This document shows, piece by piece, positions 52,591 to 63,597 of a stretch of 64,000 nucleotides of DNA. The notes under the pieces were generated by a model. The model saw only the letters and a program-made list of their open reading frames with translations. It did not search any database and had not been told where the DNA came from. The position numbers and the translations under genes were made by a program. Source of the DNA: Styela clava (Eukaryota; Chordata; Ascidiacea; Stolidobranchia; Styelidae); assembly GCF_964204865.1 (NCBI RefSeq), contig NC_135255.1, positions 11,065,135 to 11,129,134 of the forward strand. The letters run 5' to 3'. Positions within the stretch are counted from its first letter, which is position 1. Each line of letters opens with the position of its first letter.

Positions 52591-55313
52591 TTATTTCCGT
52601 TCTTTGCCGACGAAGTCCAAAGTTATCTTGTAGTAAACATACGGGTAATATTCCTGTGTGCCCATAGTGAGACTATGAACTGTGTGGTCATCCTGAAAGA
52701 GTAATGTGCATTTGAAAGGGTTAAAACTTGAGATCGGCTCAGATTTGTGCAACATTAAAAACCAGTTGAATATCACTTTCCACTCCTATAATTGGTTGTA
52801 AAATCAAAGGGACCAAATCTCTCAAATTATTGTAGGATATTGGAAGTAAGCATGCACCTTGGTATACATACCTCTGTCACATTTGAAAGTCCTGTGCTGT
52901 CTAGGTCTCTGTACAAATCTTTTAAAGTCTCTCGTAATTTCTTTTGTTGCTTTTTCTGTGGCTGAAGAACTACCGCTTGAAAATTGACAGGAAGACCATA
53001 TCTGAATTTCACAATAAAAATTTAACATTATTGAATCATTGAACATGGATATAAGAAATTCAAAAATATGACACCAACCGTAAAACAGATTCAACAAACA
53101 CCCTCAGCGCTTTTACATGAATCCATGCACTGAACACTTCGCCAAAGTTGACCTTCAACCATCTTAATAAAGGTCCCTACAATAATGAAAAGAAGCAAAA
53201 CTCAAGCAAATGTTAAACATAACATCAATAATATTAAATTTAACGACATTCAACTATACAACGTAACCTACCAGCATTTTCTTTTTATCTGATTCAAGCT
53301 TACTCAGCTGATCTCTGTCTGCATTTAAATCTTGTTGATTATATTGAAACTCGCGAACAAAAAATCTGCAATAATAGTATTGCATGGTGGTTACATAATG
53401 GAAAGATAGATGAGAATCATCTTAATTTATATTAACTTACTTATTTCTAGAGCATTTGTGTTTGAAATCATCCAAAACTTTACGAAATAATGTCACATTC
53501 CATAAACCATATTCATTGTCCTCGTATAGTAACCTGAAAAAAGTCATATTTAATCAAATATATATCAGATAGTAATTACAATGTATGATACGAGCATAGT
53601 TGACTGCAGGGCTGTGAAGCAGAGAAAAATCTACAACCGACTGAGGGCTATTAAAAAAAAGAACTCCAGAATACCAGCTTTGGGAAAACCAGATTTTCAT
53701 GGAGTCTATGCACATTTTCCTAAATTAATGATCTTGGACTTTTGAAAAACTGTCTTCAAATATCACTATTAAAATTCTAAATTTTCAACTCCATTATCAA
53801 TAGTAACATGCGAGACAAGTTGCCTTTATACATATAACATACCTGCTGGATTTTGGCACGACATAATCGGTCAAAGTCTCATACGAGCTTGTCCAGTCTT
53901 TGTATAGTGCACTACCAAAAGATAAACATTATTTAAGTGCCATGATTTTCATGGAAAAAAATCATTTCAAAAATTAAAAAAATACTTACACTGGAATAGC
54001 TACCAGAATTGTTACTAAATATTCAGAATCTAGAATAAAATCATCTTCTTTGACAAGATCGTTCAGATTTCTCAGCAGCAAACTCCCCCTGAGATAGATA
54101 CATTCATTAGGAATATAAGGAATGTCATCGTCAAACCCATATCAGATAAGTTGATACTCACGTCGTTTTTCTTTCATAACTTTGCAAATTGGTTTTTATA
54201 GCATTATAAGCTTGAGATTTTGTTTTCAAATCTGTTTCTACTTGTGATACATTTTTTGATATGACATCAGCAAGATTTTTTAATGATTGTTTTGCAGGAT
54301 ATTTTGCTAAATCCCACTGGAAATGACACAGGAACTCTGCAAGCGGTTCTGTAATATAACAAGTAGGAATGCTTAGGTTTTTAGTTTCATGTTCACCCTG
54401 GCATGCAGAACTATAATGTATGAACTTAACGCTGACTTAAAATAATATATAATTTGTCCCCTCACAGCAATCTATTCAATACCAATACGAAGAATTTTAA
54501 ATATCAACTGTATAGAACTGTTTTAAAAGGTTGACAAGCCAAAGATCTCAAATAAATCATGAAAAATATGTAAGTCACTGTTTTCTAAAATATCGGCAAC
54601 AAAAAGTTTGAGATATTATATAATATGAGTTTTACTGCCTATTGGCCTACTTTTTCCAATATGACATTCATCAAAAAGACCTTGAATAAGAAAACAGCAA
54701 CCATGTTCCATGGAATAGTATTCATGGCAGACAATAGAGCTTTGTTTTACAGTACATACCAAACAGAACAACTAAATAGGTCTATATCAACAAAAATATT
54801 CTTGAACATACTTCCATTCACAATGAGGTTACTGCCAAGTTTATCGCGCTGTCCCTCCAGAACATCACCCATGTATCCAGCAACTTTCTTTGCCACTCTG
54901 TCAATGTAACATTTATTGCTTTTATTTTATTCGAAAAAATATACTCAAAATTAATACATAAATGTATTCATCAGTATTTAAATGCCGGAAGGTATGATGA
55001 TATTTTATATTTCGATGTAAAGAATTTGAGAACTTGAAACCTAACCTATTGAGGAGAAGAAAATATATTTTGCCAATGGTAATGATACAAGATGTAACAA
55101 TACTCACAATTCAGAGTAGGAATCTAGTTTTCCTAGTTCATCAGAGAGTCCGATTAATGAATCAAGTGTTCCCACTTTCAATTCAGGAATGTTGAATTTG
55201 TAGTTTTGAGCCAATGGCAAAGATGTGTTTCGAATTGTTGCATTTACCAACTTTTCAAACGTTTCACGAGGAGTTCTGTCACCTGGTGCACTAATTAACC
55301 AAAATTCTTCCAT
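52591..55313 (-). CDS. ATP6V1C: V-type proton ATPase subunit C
   Basis: Stalk subunit of the V1 sector, which reversibly couples the catalytic head to the membrane proton channel. Exons in transcript order: 55313-55108, 54897-54812, 54348-54162, 54088-53990, 53911-53843, 53533-53441, 53365-53272, 53176-53079, 53001-52872, 52692-52591. The sum is 1164 nt, 387 residues, against 382 in human. Conserved pieces from N to C terminus are [87 protein letters not shown], and [11 protein letters not shown] near the end. The gene is convergent with PSMA1 and divergent from the DEAF1-like gene. Confidence 0.96.
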
Positions 55314-55455
55314 ATTTGATTAGTTTTAAAGTTTATGGTATTGATCTTTACAAAAAGTATACCTGAATATAGAAAAATATGGATGACTGGATGAATCAAA
55401 AAACGCATTTCCTGATTCCTGCGTCCTGTACTGTCTTAGCTAACATGCAGTCAGT

Positions 55456-55802
55456 AGGATAGGATAGGATTTTACATATTTATCCCGGGGGAGAGGAAAG
55501 CCGATAAGACGGCTTATCCATATGGCGAACCACGGCCTCTCGTCCGGTTACCATTCCAAGTCGGGTATGGGATTAGTTTTACTGTATTGTTTGTTTTCGG
55601 AAGCATGGACTTGGTGGTGGAGGAAGCCGTAACCGACCAGTGGTTACGTGAACCACCCAACGACGGCGAGGAGTCCAGCAATCCTCTCGCACATAACCAT
55701 CCCTGCATGGGATTCGAACCTGCGAACCCACGCAGAGTAGTTAGAGGTGCGGTGGCGAGCGTATTCCTAACGCTTAGCCCGTTGAGCCACACCGCCGCGC
55801 CG
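55456..55802 (-). repeat. tRNA-headed SINE, family 1, full-length copy
   Basis: Read on the minus strand, it begins with a tRNA-like head: an A box in ggtgtggctcaacgggctaa and a B box in ggttcgaatcc, with a long gap between them as in Ser/Leu-type tRNAs. The shared core gtgcgagaggattgctggac follows, then ctggtcggttacggcttcct, cggacgagaggccgtggttc and a tail of ATCCT repeats. This is the reference copy of five. Confidence 0.8.
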
Positions 55803-56384
55803 AAAAGCCGCGTATCTATAATAAATGCAGAAATGATTTTCTAAATCATTAGCTCGCGACGTTCAGAATAAATCTGATAAAGCAATGATACCCTGCCATA
55901 TACCTAACCATCTCAGCATACTGGCATTTGCAACAAAAACCCAAACAACCGACTATACCTATATATTGATCTGCAAGCCAATCCTGAACAAGGCATCAAT
56001 AGAAAATTTTTTGGTCACGAGACCGTCAATCAAAAATTCATTCATGCATATAAAATCTCGTGAAAGGTCACGACTCACGATAAAAGACAGCTTGATATTT
56101 TTGCAACATGTCGCACAAAAAATTACAGAATTCATTTTTCATTTTTTTCATTTATTATATTTCATACAAATAAAAAAAAAAAGTAAAACGACACCGTTAT
56201 GAAACGATTCAAACCTCATCATATTTGTCAAGAAAGCTTTTACCCGTCCTATCTTCTTTTTTTTTTTATGGGTACTTTCAGTGCATACGTCTAATATAAT
56301 TTTAACTTTGAAAACCCCCAAAATAATTTGTGATTATGACGTAACAAAATCTTCATCAGCTGATAATAATTTAAGCGAGCTCAC

Positions 56385-56392
56385 CACGTGAC
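56385..56392. promoter_or_regulatory. E-box close to the DEAF1 start, CLEAR-like
   Basis: CACGTGAC lies within ACCACGTGAC, which matches 8 of 10 bases of the CLEAR element GTCACGTGAC bound by TFEB-type factors. TFEB is known to control V-ATPase genes, but this site is about 1.07 kb from that gene and 37 bases from the DEAF1 start. Use by either gene is inference. Confidence 0.35.
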
Positions 56393-56428
56393 GCGTGTGC
56401 TTTTGTTTCACTCCGAAACTCAAAGAAA

Positions 56429-59400
56429 ATGTCCGAGCAGGCGCGCTCTTTGCCGATAAGTGGCGAATCAGCTGAGGAGAAATCGCAGAGTTGCAATGGA
56501 TCCGGAGTTGAAATTACTGTGCATGAAGTAAGTCACAGCTTTTCTAATTTCCGCTTTTAGTTTTGGTGTTTGTGAATAACAATTAACACTGTCTGAACCT
56601 GCCCAGCCATTCTGCAAATAAAGGATTGCAACAAACCGTTTCTACATGTCAGCATGTAGGCAATACAGAAATAGATGGATAGGCTTCTCCTTGTTCAGTT
56701 GTTGGGTAACTTGTCCAAGTCTTGTTTGGAGTAATATTGGGAAACTACTTCCTAAGTCTGTGAGTAGGTCTGGAATGATGACGTGCTTGGAATAAGAGTT
56801 GGGAATACACTACTCGAGACAGCAAGGCCTTTGAAAAATATTTTGTTTGGAATGAACCAATAAAGATTCACTCACCCTAGTTTGTAGTAACCTGTAGTTG
56901 AAATCTGTACATGCAGACATGGACATACTTAAACATGACAATCTTATAATTTAGGAATTACAAACTGAATCAGAATATCAGTTGAATTCAAATGTTGCAG
57001 TGAAATCTGATCAACAATCTTTTGATGATTCTGTTTTCCTCACAATATCAAATAGAGGAGATGTTGAAGAAAATGTCACAGGTATATTATATTTTTAACA
57101 TGTCAGGTAGGCTACTGTTTTATTAACTGTTTTGATTAGCAAAGTAGGAAAATTTGAAGTCCCATACAGTTACATTATTGCATTACTTTGAATATCTTCC
57201 AAGTAGTGGAGAATTGCCGCCATCTAGTTTTTTTAGACTGCCAAAGGTGGATTCCTCATTTTTTATTACTGATCTATGCAGCTCTTAAATGTGACACTTT
57301 CTTCTTATTGACTTATCAATGGAACATGTTTCCTATTGTATGTGAAAGCTTGCAAACTGACTGTGTGATAAAAAAAGTCACATGCAATTACATCATTGTA
57401 TTGCTTTAAATATCTTCCAAAATATTTGATTCGATTCTGAAATCATCAGGTCTTTGAAAATACCCAGCTTTATCAAACACTGTGAATAATTTTCACTCAT
57501 TCCTGCATTTGTATAGGCGAACAAGAATCTGCAGAACCAACAATAACAACTTTGAACACAGTCAAGAGTACTATTCAAGATGAGAATGAACCTTTGGTGA
57601 ATATCATGAGTCATATTGAAGGATTGTATGTATATCAGTACTCGAATATTTCATACAAATATGATACACTTATTCTATTATTTAAAAGGGGTCATAAAAG
57701 ACTTTTTCAGTCTTCCGGTGAATTCTGCCAAGGAAACAGCTGAATGAAGGAATGTTCTTGTTGATAAATTTTTAGCAGTTAAATTTCATTATGTGAATGA
57801 AAACTAATTTAACATTTGTAGCAGCAACAAAGGATAAAAAGTTCAAACAAACAAAGGCCATTGCAAATTGCAATATAATTCTTTTATAAAAAATGAATCT
57901 TTTTCATTTCAGAATACAAATGAAAGCCAGTGCTTTCCTGCACAATTACCAACTTTTTCAAATGATCAACCAAATGAACTCATGTAAGTTGTTGCTACCT
58001 AGGATGGTGAAATCATATGCAGCACACAGAATTAACAAGTTTATTCTCTTTTTGCAGAACTCCATCAATTAATGTTTCAACCGCCTCATCAAACTTATCC
58101 ACTGTTATTGAAGATGTCAAATCAAAACAAAGAAAAATTTGTAAGAAATTCCATGGTGCCGTTTAGGTCTGCGATCTCACTTGCTTAATGTGATCTCAAT
58201 CGCATAATGTTATTCTCATGAGTCATGACATATTTCATGATTCCTAACCCTAACTAAAATTGCTGAGATCGAATACCAAAGTAACACCAAATTCTCTTTA
58301 ATACTTCTAATTTTTCATGTACCTGAAGCAGTTACAGTTGCAAATTTTGGAAAAAATATTGGCGCTCCCAAAGTATGTGCACCAAGATGGCGCACAACCT
58401 GAACCATATCCTGGAACAACTACTATGTTCAGGTTGTGCGCCATCTTGGTGCACATACTTCTGGAGGTCCCAAATATTCTATATCTTACTTTTCCTCATT
58501 TTGAAATCTTGAAACAAGAACGCTTTAATGATTTTATTAGTTATTATTGTTCAAATCACTCAGTTTCAAGAAGATAAGATAGATAGAAATAGTACAGATG
58601 TTCGCCACTTATCGTGGGGCTATTTTTCTTGGGGAAGGCTGAAATTTTTTGCCAGTTGGACTCCTATTTTCAAAACTAATTTTTGGTAATGTCCTCAATA
58701 ACCAAAAGTTGTGTGAAATCACTGTGTAGTGTGTATATACATTTTTTAAATGGTTACATAACTCTAATATATTTGTAGTTTTAACAATGAACTTAGTATT
58801 TGATCAGTATTAGGATACTTTGATTAATATATATAACAGTTTCTATTTCATATGTAAAATAAAAATTAATTTGCATATTTTACTTTTCAGCAAAGCGTAC
58901 TTTGATTAATCCATATAATAGTTCCCATTTCATATTTAAAATAAAAATTAATTTGCATATTTTTCTTTTCAGCAAATCCACTTGCACAACCTGAAGTTTC
59001 ATTTACAGATGCTAAAGAAACTGAACTGTATTCAAAATTAACAGTTACCAATGAAATTCCAATAACATGTAAAAGAAACCATGCATTTCTGTATAAAAAT
59101 AAATTGGGATCAGGTTCGATTTTGTTGTGTATTTTGTTTACCATTTCAATCACTATACTTTTGCAAACTTTGGTTTTCTAATTGCTAATTTGAGTTCTGA
59201 AAATGACAAGCTTTTCAATGTTATTGGACCAGAAGTCGACCTATGGATTGTTATGATTTCTAATTATCAGTGATTGTTGTTGTTGCTAGATAGATATTAT
59301 TTTTATTTATTTCGAAAATTTCTGTGGGATTCGTTTTTACTTCGACATTTTGACTGGTGGCATAAACAAAATTTAAAATAATCGTAGCGGTTTCGCGCCG

Positions 59401-62400
59401 GCATGTCAGCGGATCTCTCTTAGCGAAAGTCTGAACATTTTTATGGGTACTGTAGACCAGGGCTACTCAACTGGCGGACCGCGGTCCGAATCCGGACCTT
59501 TCGGGTATTCGATTCGGACCGCGTAAAATTCTTTATTTTGGATCATTAGCCCCACTTTTGAAGTTTCCTTTTATGAAAATCACTTTTATAGATTTAAAAA
59601 TATATATGAAAAGAACTATAACGCCATAATGAACAATCTTGACAATCTTATCATTAGTCGACCCGAGGAATTGCGTGTTTAAAGATGCCGAAATATAATT
59701 TCTGGGAAGTCCGGACCCAAATATATTTGAAGTTTTGTATGCGAACCTTCGGTAAAAATAGTTGAGTAGCCCTGCTGTAGACTACAGGGAATTGTTGGTA
59801 AAAAAATTTGTTTTGCGATTTTTAATGCTTTGTCCATAATATATTGCTATCTTGTTATTAAAACATTACCTATGAAATGCAGGTTAACATGTATATCCAA
59901 TTTTGAACGCATTCCCGATTTTAATCAGAACGATTTGAACTGTGTTGTTGTGTGAACAACTTTCTACCTGCTTGGTATCACATATCTTGTGTAGAATTGC
60001 CCATCGTTCATCTATATATTTGTACCTATGGCAGTCAAAAGTGTTTTTTTTTTAATTCTTTGACATTCTAATAATGAATGTGGGCTATAGAATTTATATA
60101 AAATGAACTATAGACAAGTTATGTTCGCACAGGGTTACATTGAATCTTACAAGGATCTTCTATCTATAACTACCAATCTGTCTTAAAATATTTGAGAAGA
60201 CGCATTTTCACCACAGTAGAAGCTGTAACTACAACTACATTAGCTACCGAGTCTACATTCACAGTCGCATGATTTATTTGTCCAATGGCAACAGGCAAGG
60301 CAATTTTGGGGGTACACGAGCTATCTATGATTTGCCCAAAGGATACCTATTTACATTCGAGTTTGGGAAACCCTGCTATAGATCATCTCTTTTCATGATT
60401 TTGATTTGAATCTACGATTATTTTGTTCTTAATTTCATTGTATATCGTATAATATTTTAGGGAGGAAAGGAAAATGTATAAAATTTGCCGATGAATGGTA
60501 CACCCCATCTGAGTTTGAAATATTCAGTGGTTTGGAAATGTCTAAAGATTGGAAAAGAAGTTTGAGATATGGAGGAAGATCTCTTCTGAATTTAGTTAAT
60601 CGTGGATATCTTCGGCCTCATGCAGCAACATGTACTTGCGGTATTTGCAGTGAAGATCCATCATTGGTATGTTTCGTTTTTTTTCTTCACTAATGGTACT
60701 TTATACATGTTTAAATTGTGTTGTATGATCGATCAAATTCTGCTTTGTCTATTGCTATTTGAATACAATGAATGGATTCATTTGTTCACATTCCGGATTG
60801 ATTTGAAAAGATGTTTGTAATATTCATATAGAAGAGTGGTTCTCCAACTTTTTAAGCTGCGGCGCGCCCCCTTTTTAGAATTTGTCAAGTCTTGCACCCA
60901 ATTTCAAAAATAACTATCTCTCAATATACTTACAAATAACAGATAGTAAGGCGAATATATGTTTTATTCGAAAATAAAAAGTTGAAAATACTGGATGGAA
61001 TGTAAATAATGAAATAAAGGAAAATTTTTTTAAATGTAACTACCCAAAACAAAACGGACAAGATCAAACCTAACAAATATTTTCTTGTTAATTTGCTTCA
61101 CGCCCCCCTCGAAACTTGTCTACACCCCCCTCGTGAGGCGTTCGAGAACCACTGGTTTAGATTGTGCTTGATTGAGAAATTGATAAAAAACTATTTTTTA
61201 GTATTTTCATTAAAAGCACCATTCATGCTTGGTTATTAGGTAAATTCAATACTAACATTGACAATGTTTTTGCGGAATACCTATATAATAATTTAGTAAT
61301 GTTAAAGAATCTTTCATTTTCAAATCTGCTCATTTTGATGGCAAGAGTACATTATATAAAGCAATATGATCATGTAGTACTTATTTTATTCGGTAGGTAT
61401 TCGTAAATATTCTGATATCGATTGACATGTAATTTTGCTTTTTATGCTAGTTAAGACTTTGTCAGATATACTGTGAGTTAGTTTATTGAAATGTTAATTT
61501 TGTTTACATTCCATTCATACTTATCGATCAGGGACTCTTTTATGTTTTTTTTTATATCATGTTTTGCATTTTTTTTTTATAAATTTTTTAACTATTGGTC
61601 CTCCTATTTGTTATACATCTACTTTATCACCTTCCTCTTTTATTCCAGACAGGGCCTGTACTTTACTACACTCCAAAAATTCGAAGAAAACGTAGTGCAA
61701 CTGCATCATTGTCTACTGGATCTTTGTCTGTGGAGCATGATAGTTTTCGACCGAGTACTGCACCACCAATAAAGCAATTTTCACAACCATTTGCGATTTC
61801 GAATCCAAGACTAACTTTTGGTAAATTGGTTTGTTATTTTTCTTATGTTAACTGTTTGCTGAACTCTTGCGTTCATTTTCAAAGTCAAGCTTGATATTCT
61901 AAATCAGTGGTCGTCAAACTGCGCGGCAAATGCGCGGAGTTTTCGTGGCCCTCGAATGACCCCACTTTTACTGCATAAAACAAAAATTGCTCATAAATAT
62001 TTTATCTGTGTATGCATTTATGTCATAACAATGGCTGTTGTACTGCGATTGTTTTGTAGTAAGTAGCGTAAACAAAAACTCATGTTAGTTGTATGTCGTT
62101 TACTTGCCGAACTTGCCTAATGTCAGTTGTAATATTTTTATTTTAAAGATTTGGCATTTAAATGTCTGAGAAACGTAAAAATGTTGGCGATGAACATTCC
62201 AAAGTGCTTTGACAGAAGAAAATTTCTTTGTTAAGCATTATCCAAACCAGTAGCGAGGTCGCCCTATTTTGAGGTTTAATGTGGCGATTGTTTATGGGGG
62301 AATATGAATGTCGGCCGCATGTGTGTAAACAAGTGTAAACCGCCGGCTCTGTGTGGAGGCACAGGTTTGAATCATGTGGGTTATTATTATGCGCCATAAG

Positions 62401-63597
62401 TTGCATGACCGCAACTTATACAATTTCACTCAGCTATCGAATCTGATAAGCGGCATGAAATCCTTATTATCCAAATTAGCTCAAATCTTCAGTTTTATGT
62501 TTTAGAATTGTGCAGGGGAAAATTCTGCATAATTCATGGAAAATAATTACCGGTACATGTTTATTTCATTTGGATTATTTTATTTCAGGGATTATATACA
62601 AGTAAGATTAAAAATGCATGGGTTATATTATGTACCTAAGGGCAAAATTGAGTCATCTTTTTCAACTCTATTATCAACTTGTATTGTATATGTGTTACAG
62701 AAAATGAAAAAGATCTACCTTCTCAACTACCAGCTGATATTGTTGATGTTTTGAAATCGACAAATCTGCCTCTCACGAAAGAAACGAGGCGTTTATTTCA
62801 AGCACTAGCTGAGGTTGCTATATGACAAAATTTTAATATGTGTCAGCTTAGTTGTGTTCATCTTCTGTGGTGTAAATACCTGATTAAATAAGTTAGCTTC
62901 TTATTAAGTGCTACCATGTGATTTCGTGGTGCTCCCGAAGTATGCGAACCAAGATGGCGGACATCGGATCGTAACATGGGTAACAGGTTAGGGTTAGGCG
63001 ATAATTTTTTTCCAATTTTCCTTATTTTAGTCCTATTATCAGTTCGAAAACTAGCCAAGAGCCTCCCGTATACCTAAAATTATGGCCTAACTCTAACCTA
63101 GTACACATATTACATTCCGATGTCCGCCATCTTGGTTCGCATACTTCGTGAGCCCCGATTTCGTTTTTGATAATTTTATGCAAAAAACATTTACTCTATT
63201 CCAATAGTGTGATAGTCTTCAAAATATCTTTTGCGTAAAATAATGGCACCTATTGTTTCTGTGAATTATAATAAATTTAAATTATGATATTATGAATCTA
63301 TTTCACTGTTTGTATACTATTTCTGAATAACAAAGTGCAATTCAATTAAAAATTTGAAATCTTTAATCTGTCAAAATGAATGTAGTCATTTAAGCTTTTT
63401 ACCTTCACTAGTCTGTGCTTTCATCACAGAATGAACAAAAAGACAGAAAGATTTGGTCAAAACTGGAGAAAAAAGCCGAATCCATGATGGAAAAGTTTGA
63501 ACAATTGCAGCAAAGTATTTTTAATGCTAAGAAAGAATCAGAAGATAGGAGAGATAAGATTCTAAAAGAAATGTACATTGTTCTCACAGATCAGAAT
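56429..63597 (+). CDS. DEAF1: DEAF1-like SAND-domain transcription factor (3' end outside window)
   Basis: Exons found: 56429-56527, 56955-57081, 57517-57596, 57913-57983, 58058-58140, 58973-59113, 60461-60666, 61649-61820, 62701-62813, 63430-63597. All are in phase, 420 codons so far. Residues 1-170 are acidic and Ser/Thr-rich without a recognised domain. The SAND domain follows (FLYKNKLGSGG, WYTPSEFE, SKDWKRSLRYGGR, ATCTCGIC), then GPV and a basic IRRKR stretch as in DEAF1. The last exon encodes a Lys/Glu-rich helix, probably a coiled coil. The C-terminal MYND finger of DEAF1 is not in the window. Residue pattern favours DEAF1 over GMEB proteins. Donors after exon 6 (GTTCGA) and exon 9 (GTTGCT) are weak. 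Confidence 0.88.
58361..58470. mobile_element. Foldback MITE, copy 3 (8-bp TSD, one mismatch)
   Basis: A 110-bp near-palindrome in DEAF1 intron 5. The arms run gtatgtgcaccaagatggcg and cacaacctgaac and return inverted after a spacer of about 30 bp. Flanks are AAAATATT (58353-58360) and CAAATATT (58471-58478). Confidence 0.82.
58816..58979 (+). repeat. 82-bp tandem duplication carrying a splice acceptor
   Basis: Units start with tactttgattaat at 58816 and 58898 and end in cttttcagcaaa. Both contain the tract aaataaaaattaatttgcat, so the DEAF1 exon 6 acceptor exists twice. Only the second (exon start 58973) was used in the model. The upstream acceptor would add 27 codons in phase if read through. 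Confidence 0.75.
58973..60666 (+). other. DEAF1: SAND domain of the DEAF1-like gene (exons 6-7)
   Basis: Residues about 172-262. The DNA-contacting KDWK motif (SKDWKRSLRYGGR) and the terminal Cys-rich piece HAATCTCGIC, which packs beside the domain in DEAF1, are both intact. The intron splitting the domain after LGSG contains a 317-bp hAT MITE. Confidence 0.85.
59458..59774. mobile_element. hAT-type MITE (perfect 8-bp TSD) in DEAF1 intron 6
   Basis: The 317-bp element has ends CAGGGCTACTCAACTGGC and, inverted, CAGGGCTACTCAACTATT. CTGTAGAC is duplicated at 59450-59457 and 59775-59782. A ggaccgcggtccgaatccgg palindromic stretch lies inside the left end. It carries no coding sequence. Confidence 0.9.
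60834..61154. mobile_element. Decayed hAT-type MITE in DEAF1 intron 7
   Basis: The ends are AGTGGTTCTCCAAC and, inverted, CAGTGGTTCTCGAAC, with cgccccc-rich subterminal sequence at both sides. The flanking 8-mers (ATATAGAA, GTTTAGAT) match at only five positions, so the insertion is old or the bounds are off by a base or two. Confidence 0.6.
61905..62220 (+). pseudogene. 5' end of a hAT element with start of transposase frame
   Basis: The left terminus CAGTGGTCGTCAAACTGCGC is followed about 250 bases later by a short frame starting MSEKRKNVGDEH at 62162. This is the usual N-terminal style of GTF2IRD2-like hAT proteins. A stop follows at once and the rest is missing. It lies in DEAF1 intron 8; the right limit is approximate. 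Confidence 0.5.
62928..63156. mobile_element. Foldback MITE, copy 4 (perfect 8-bp TSD)
   Basis: The 229-bp element has inverted arms of about 40 bp: ggtgctcccgaagtatgcga then accaagatggcggacatcgg, with only two mismatches in the inverse arm. GATTTCGT is duplicated at 62920-62927 and 63157-63164. It lies in DEAF1 intron 9. Confidence 0.9.

Larger units (their letters stand above)
55314..56428. other. Divergent V-ATPase C / DEAF1 intergenic region
   Basis: It holds a full-length SINE (55456-55802, minus) and promoter sequence for both neighbours. A CACGTG E-box lies 38 bases before the DEAF1 start codon. No other gene is visible. Confidence 0.6.

Noticed and set aside
55690..55802. tRNA gene on the minus strand
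   Set aside because: It has A and B boxes, but it continues into a SINE body and tail shared with four other copies.
57597..57743. Extension of DEAF1 exon 3 to a donor at 57625
   Set aside because: That donor forces exon 4 into a different frame. The donor at 57596 keeps phase 0 into NTNESQCFPAQLP and was preferred.
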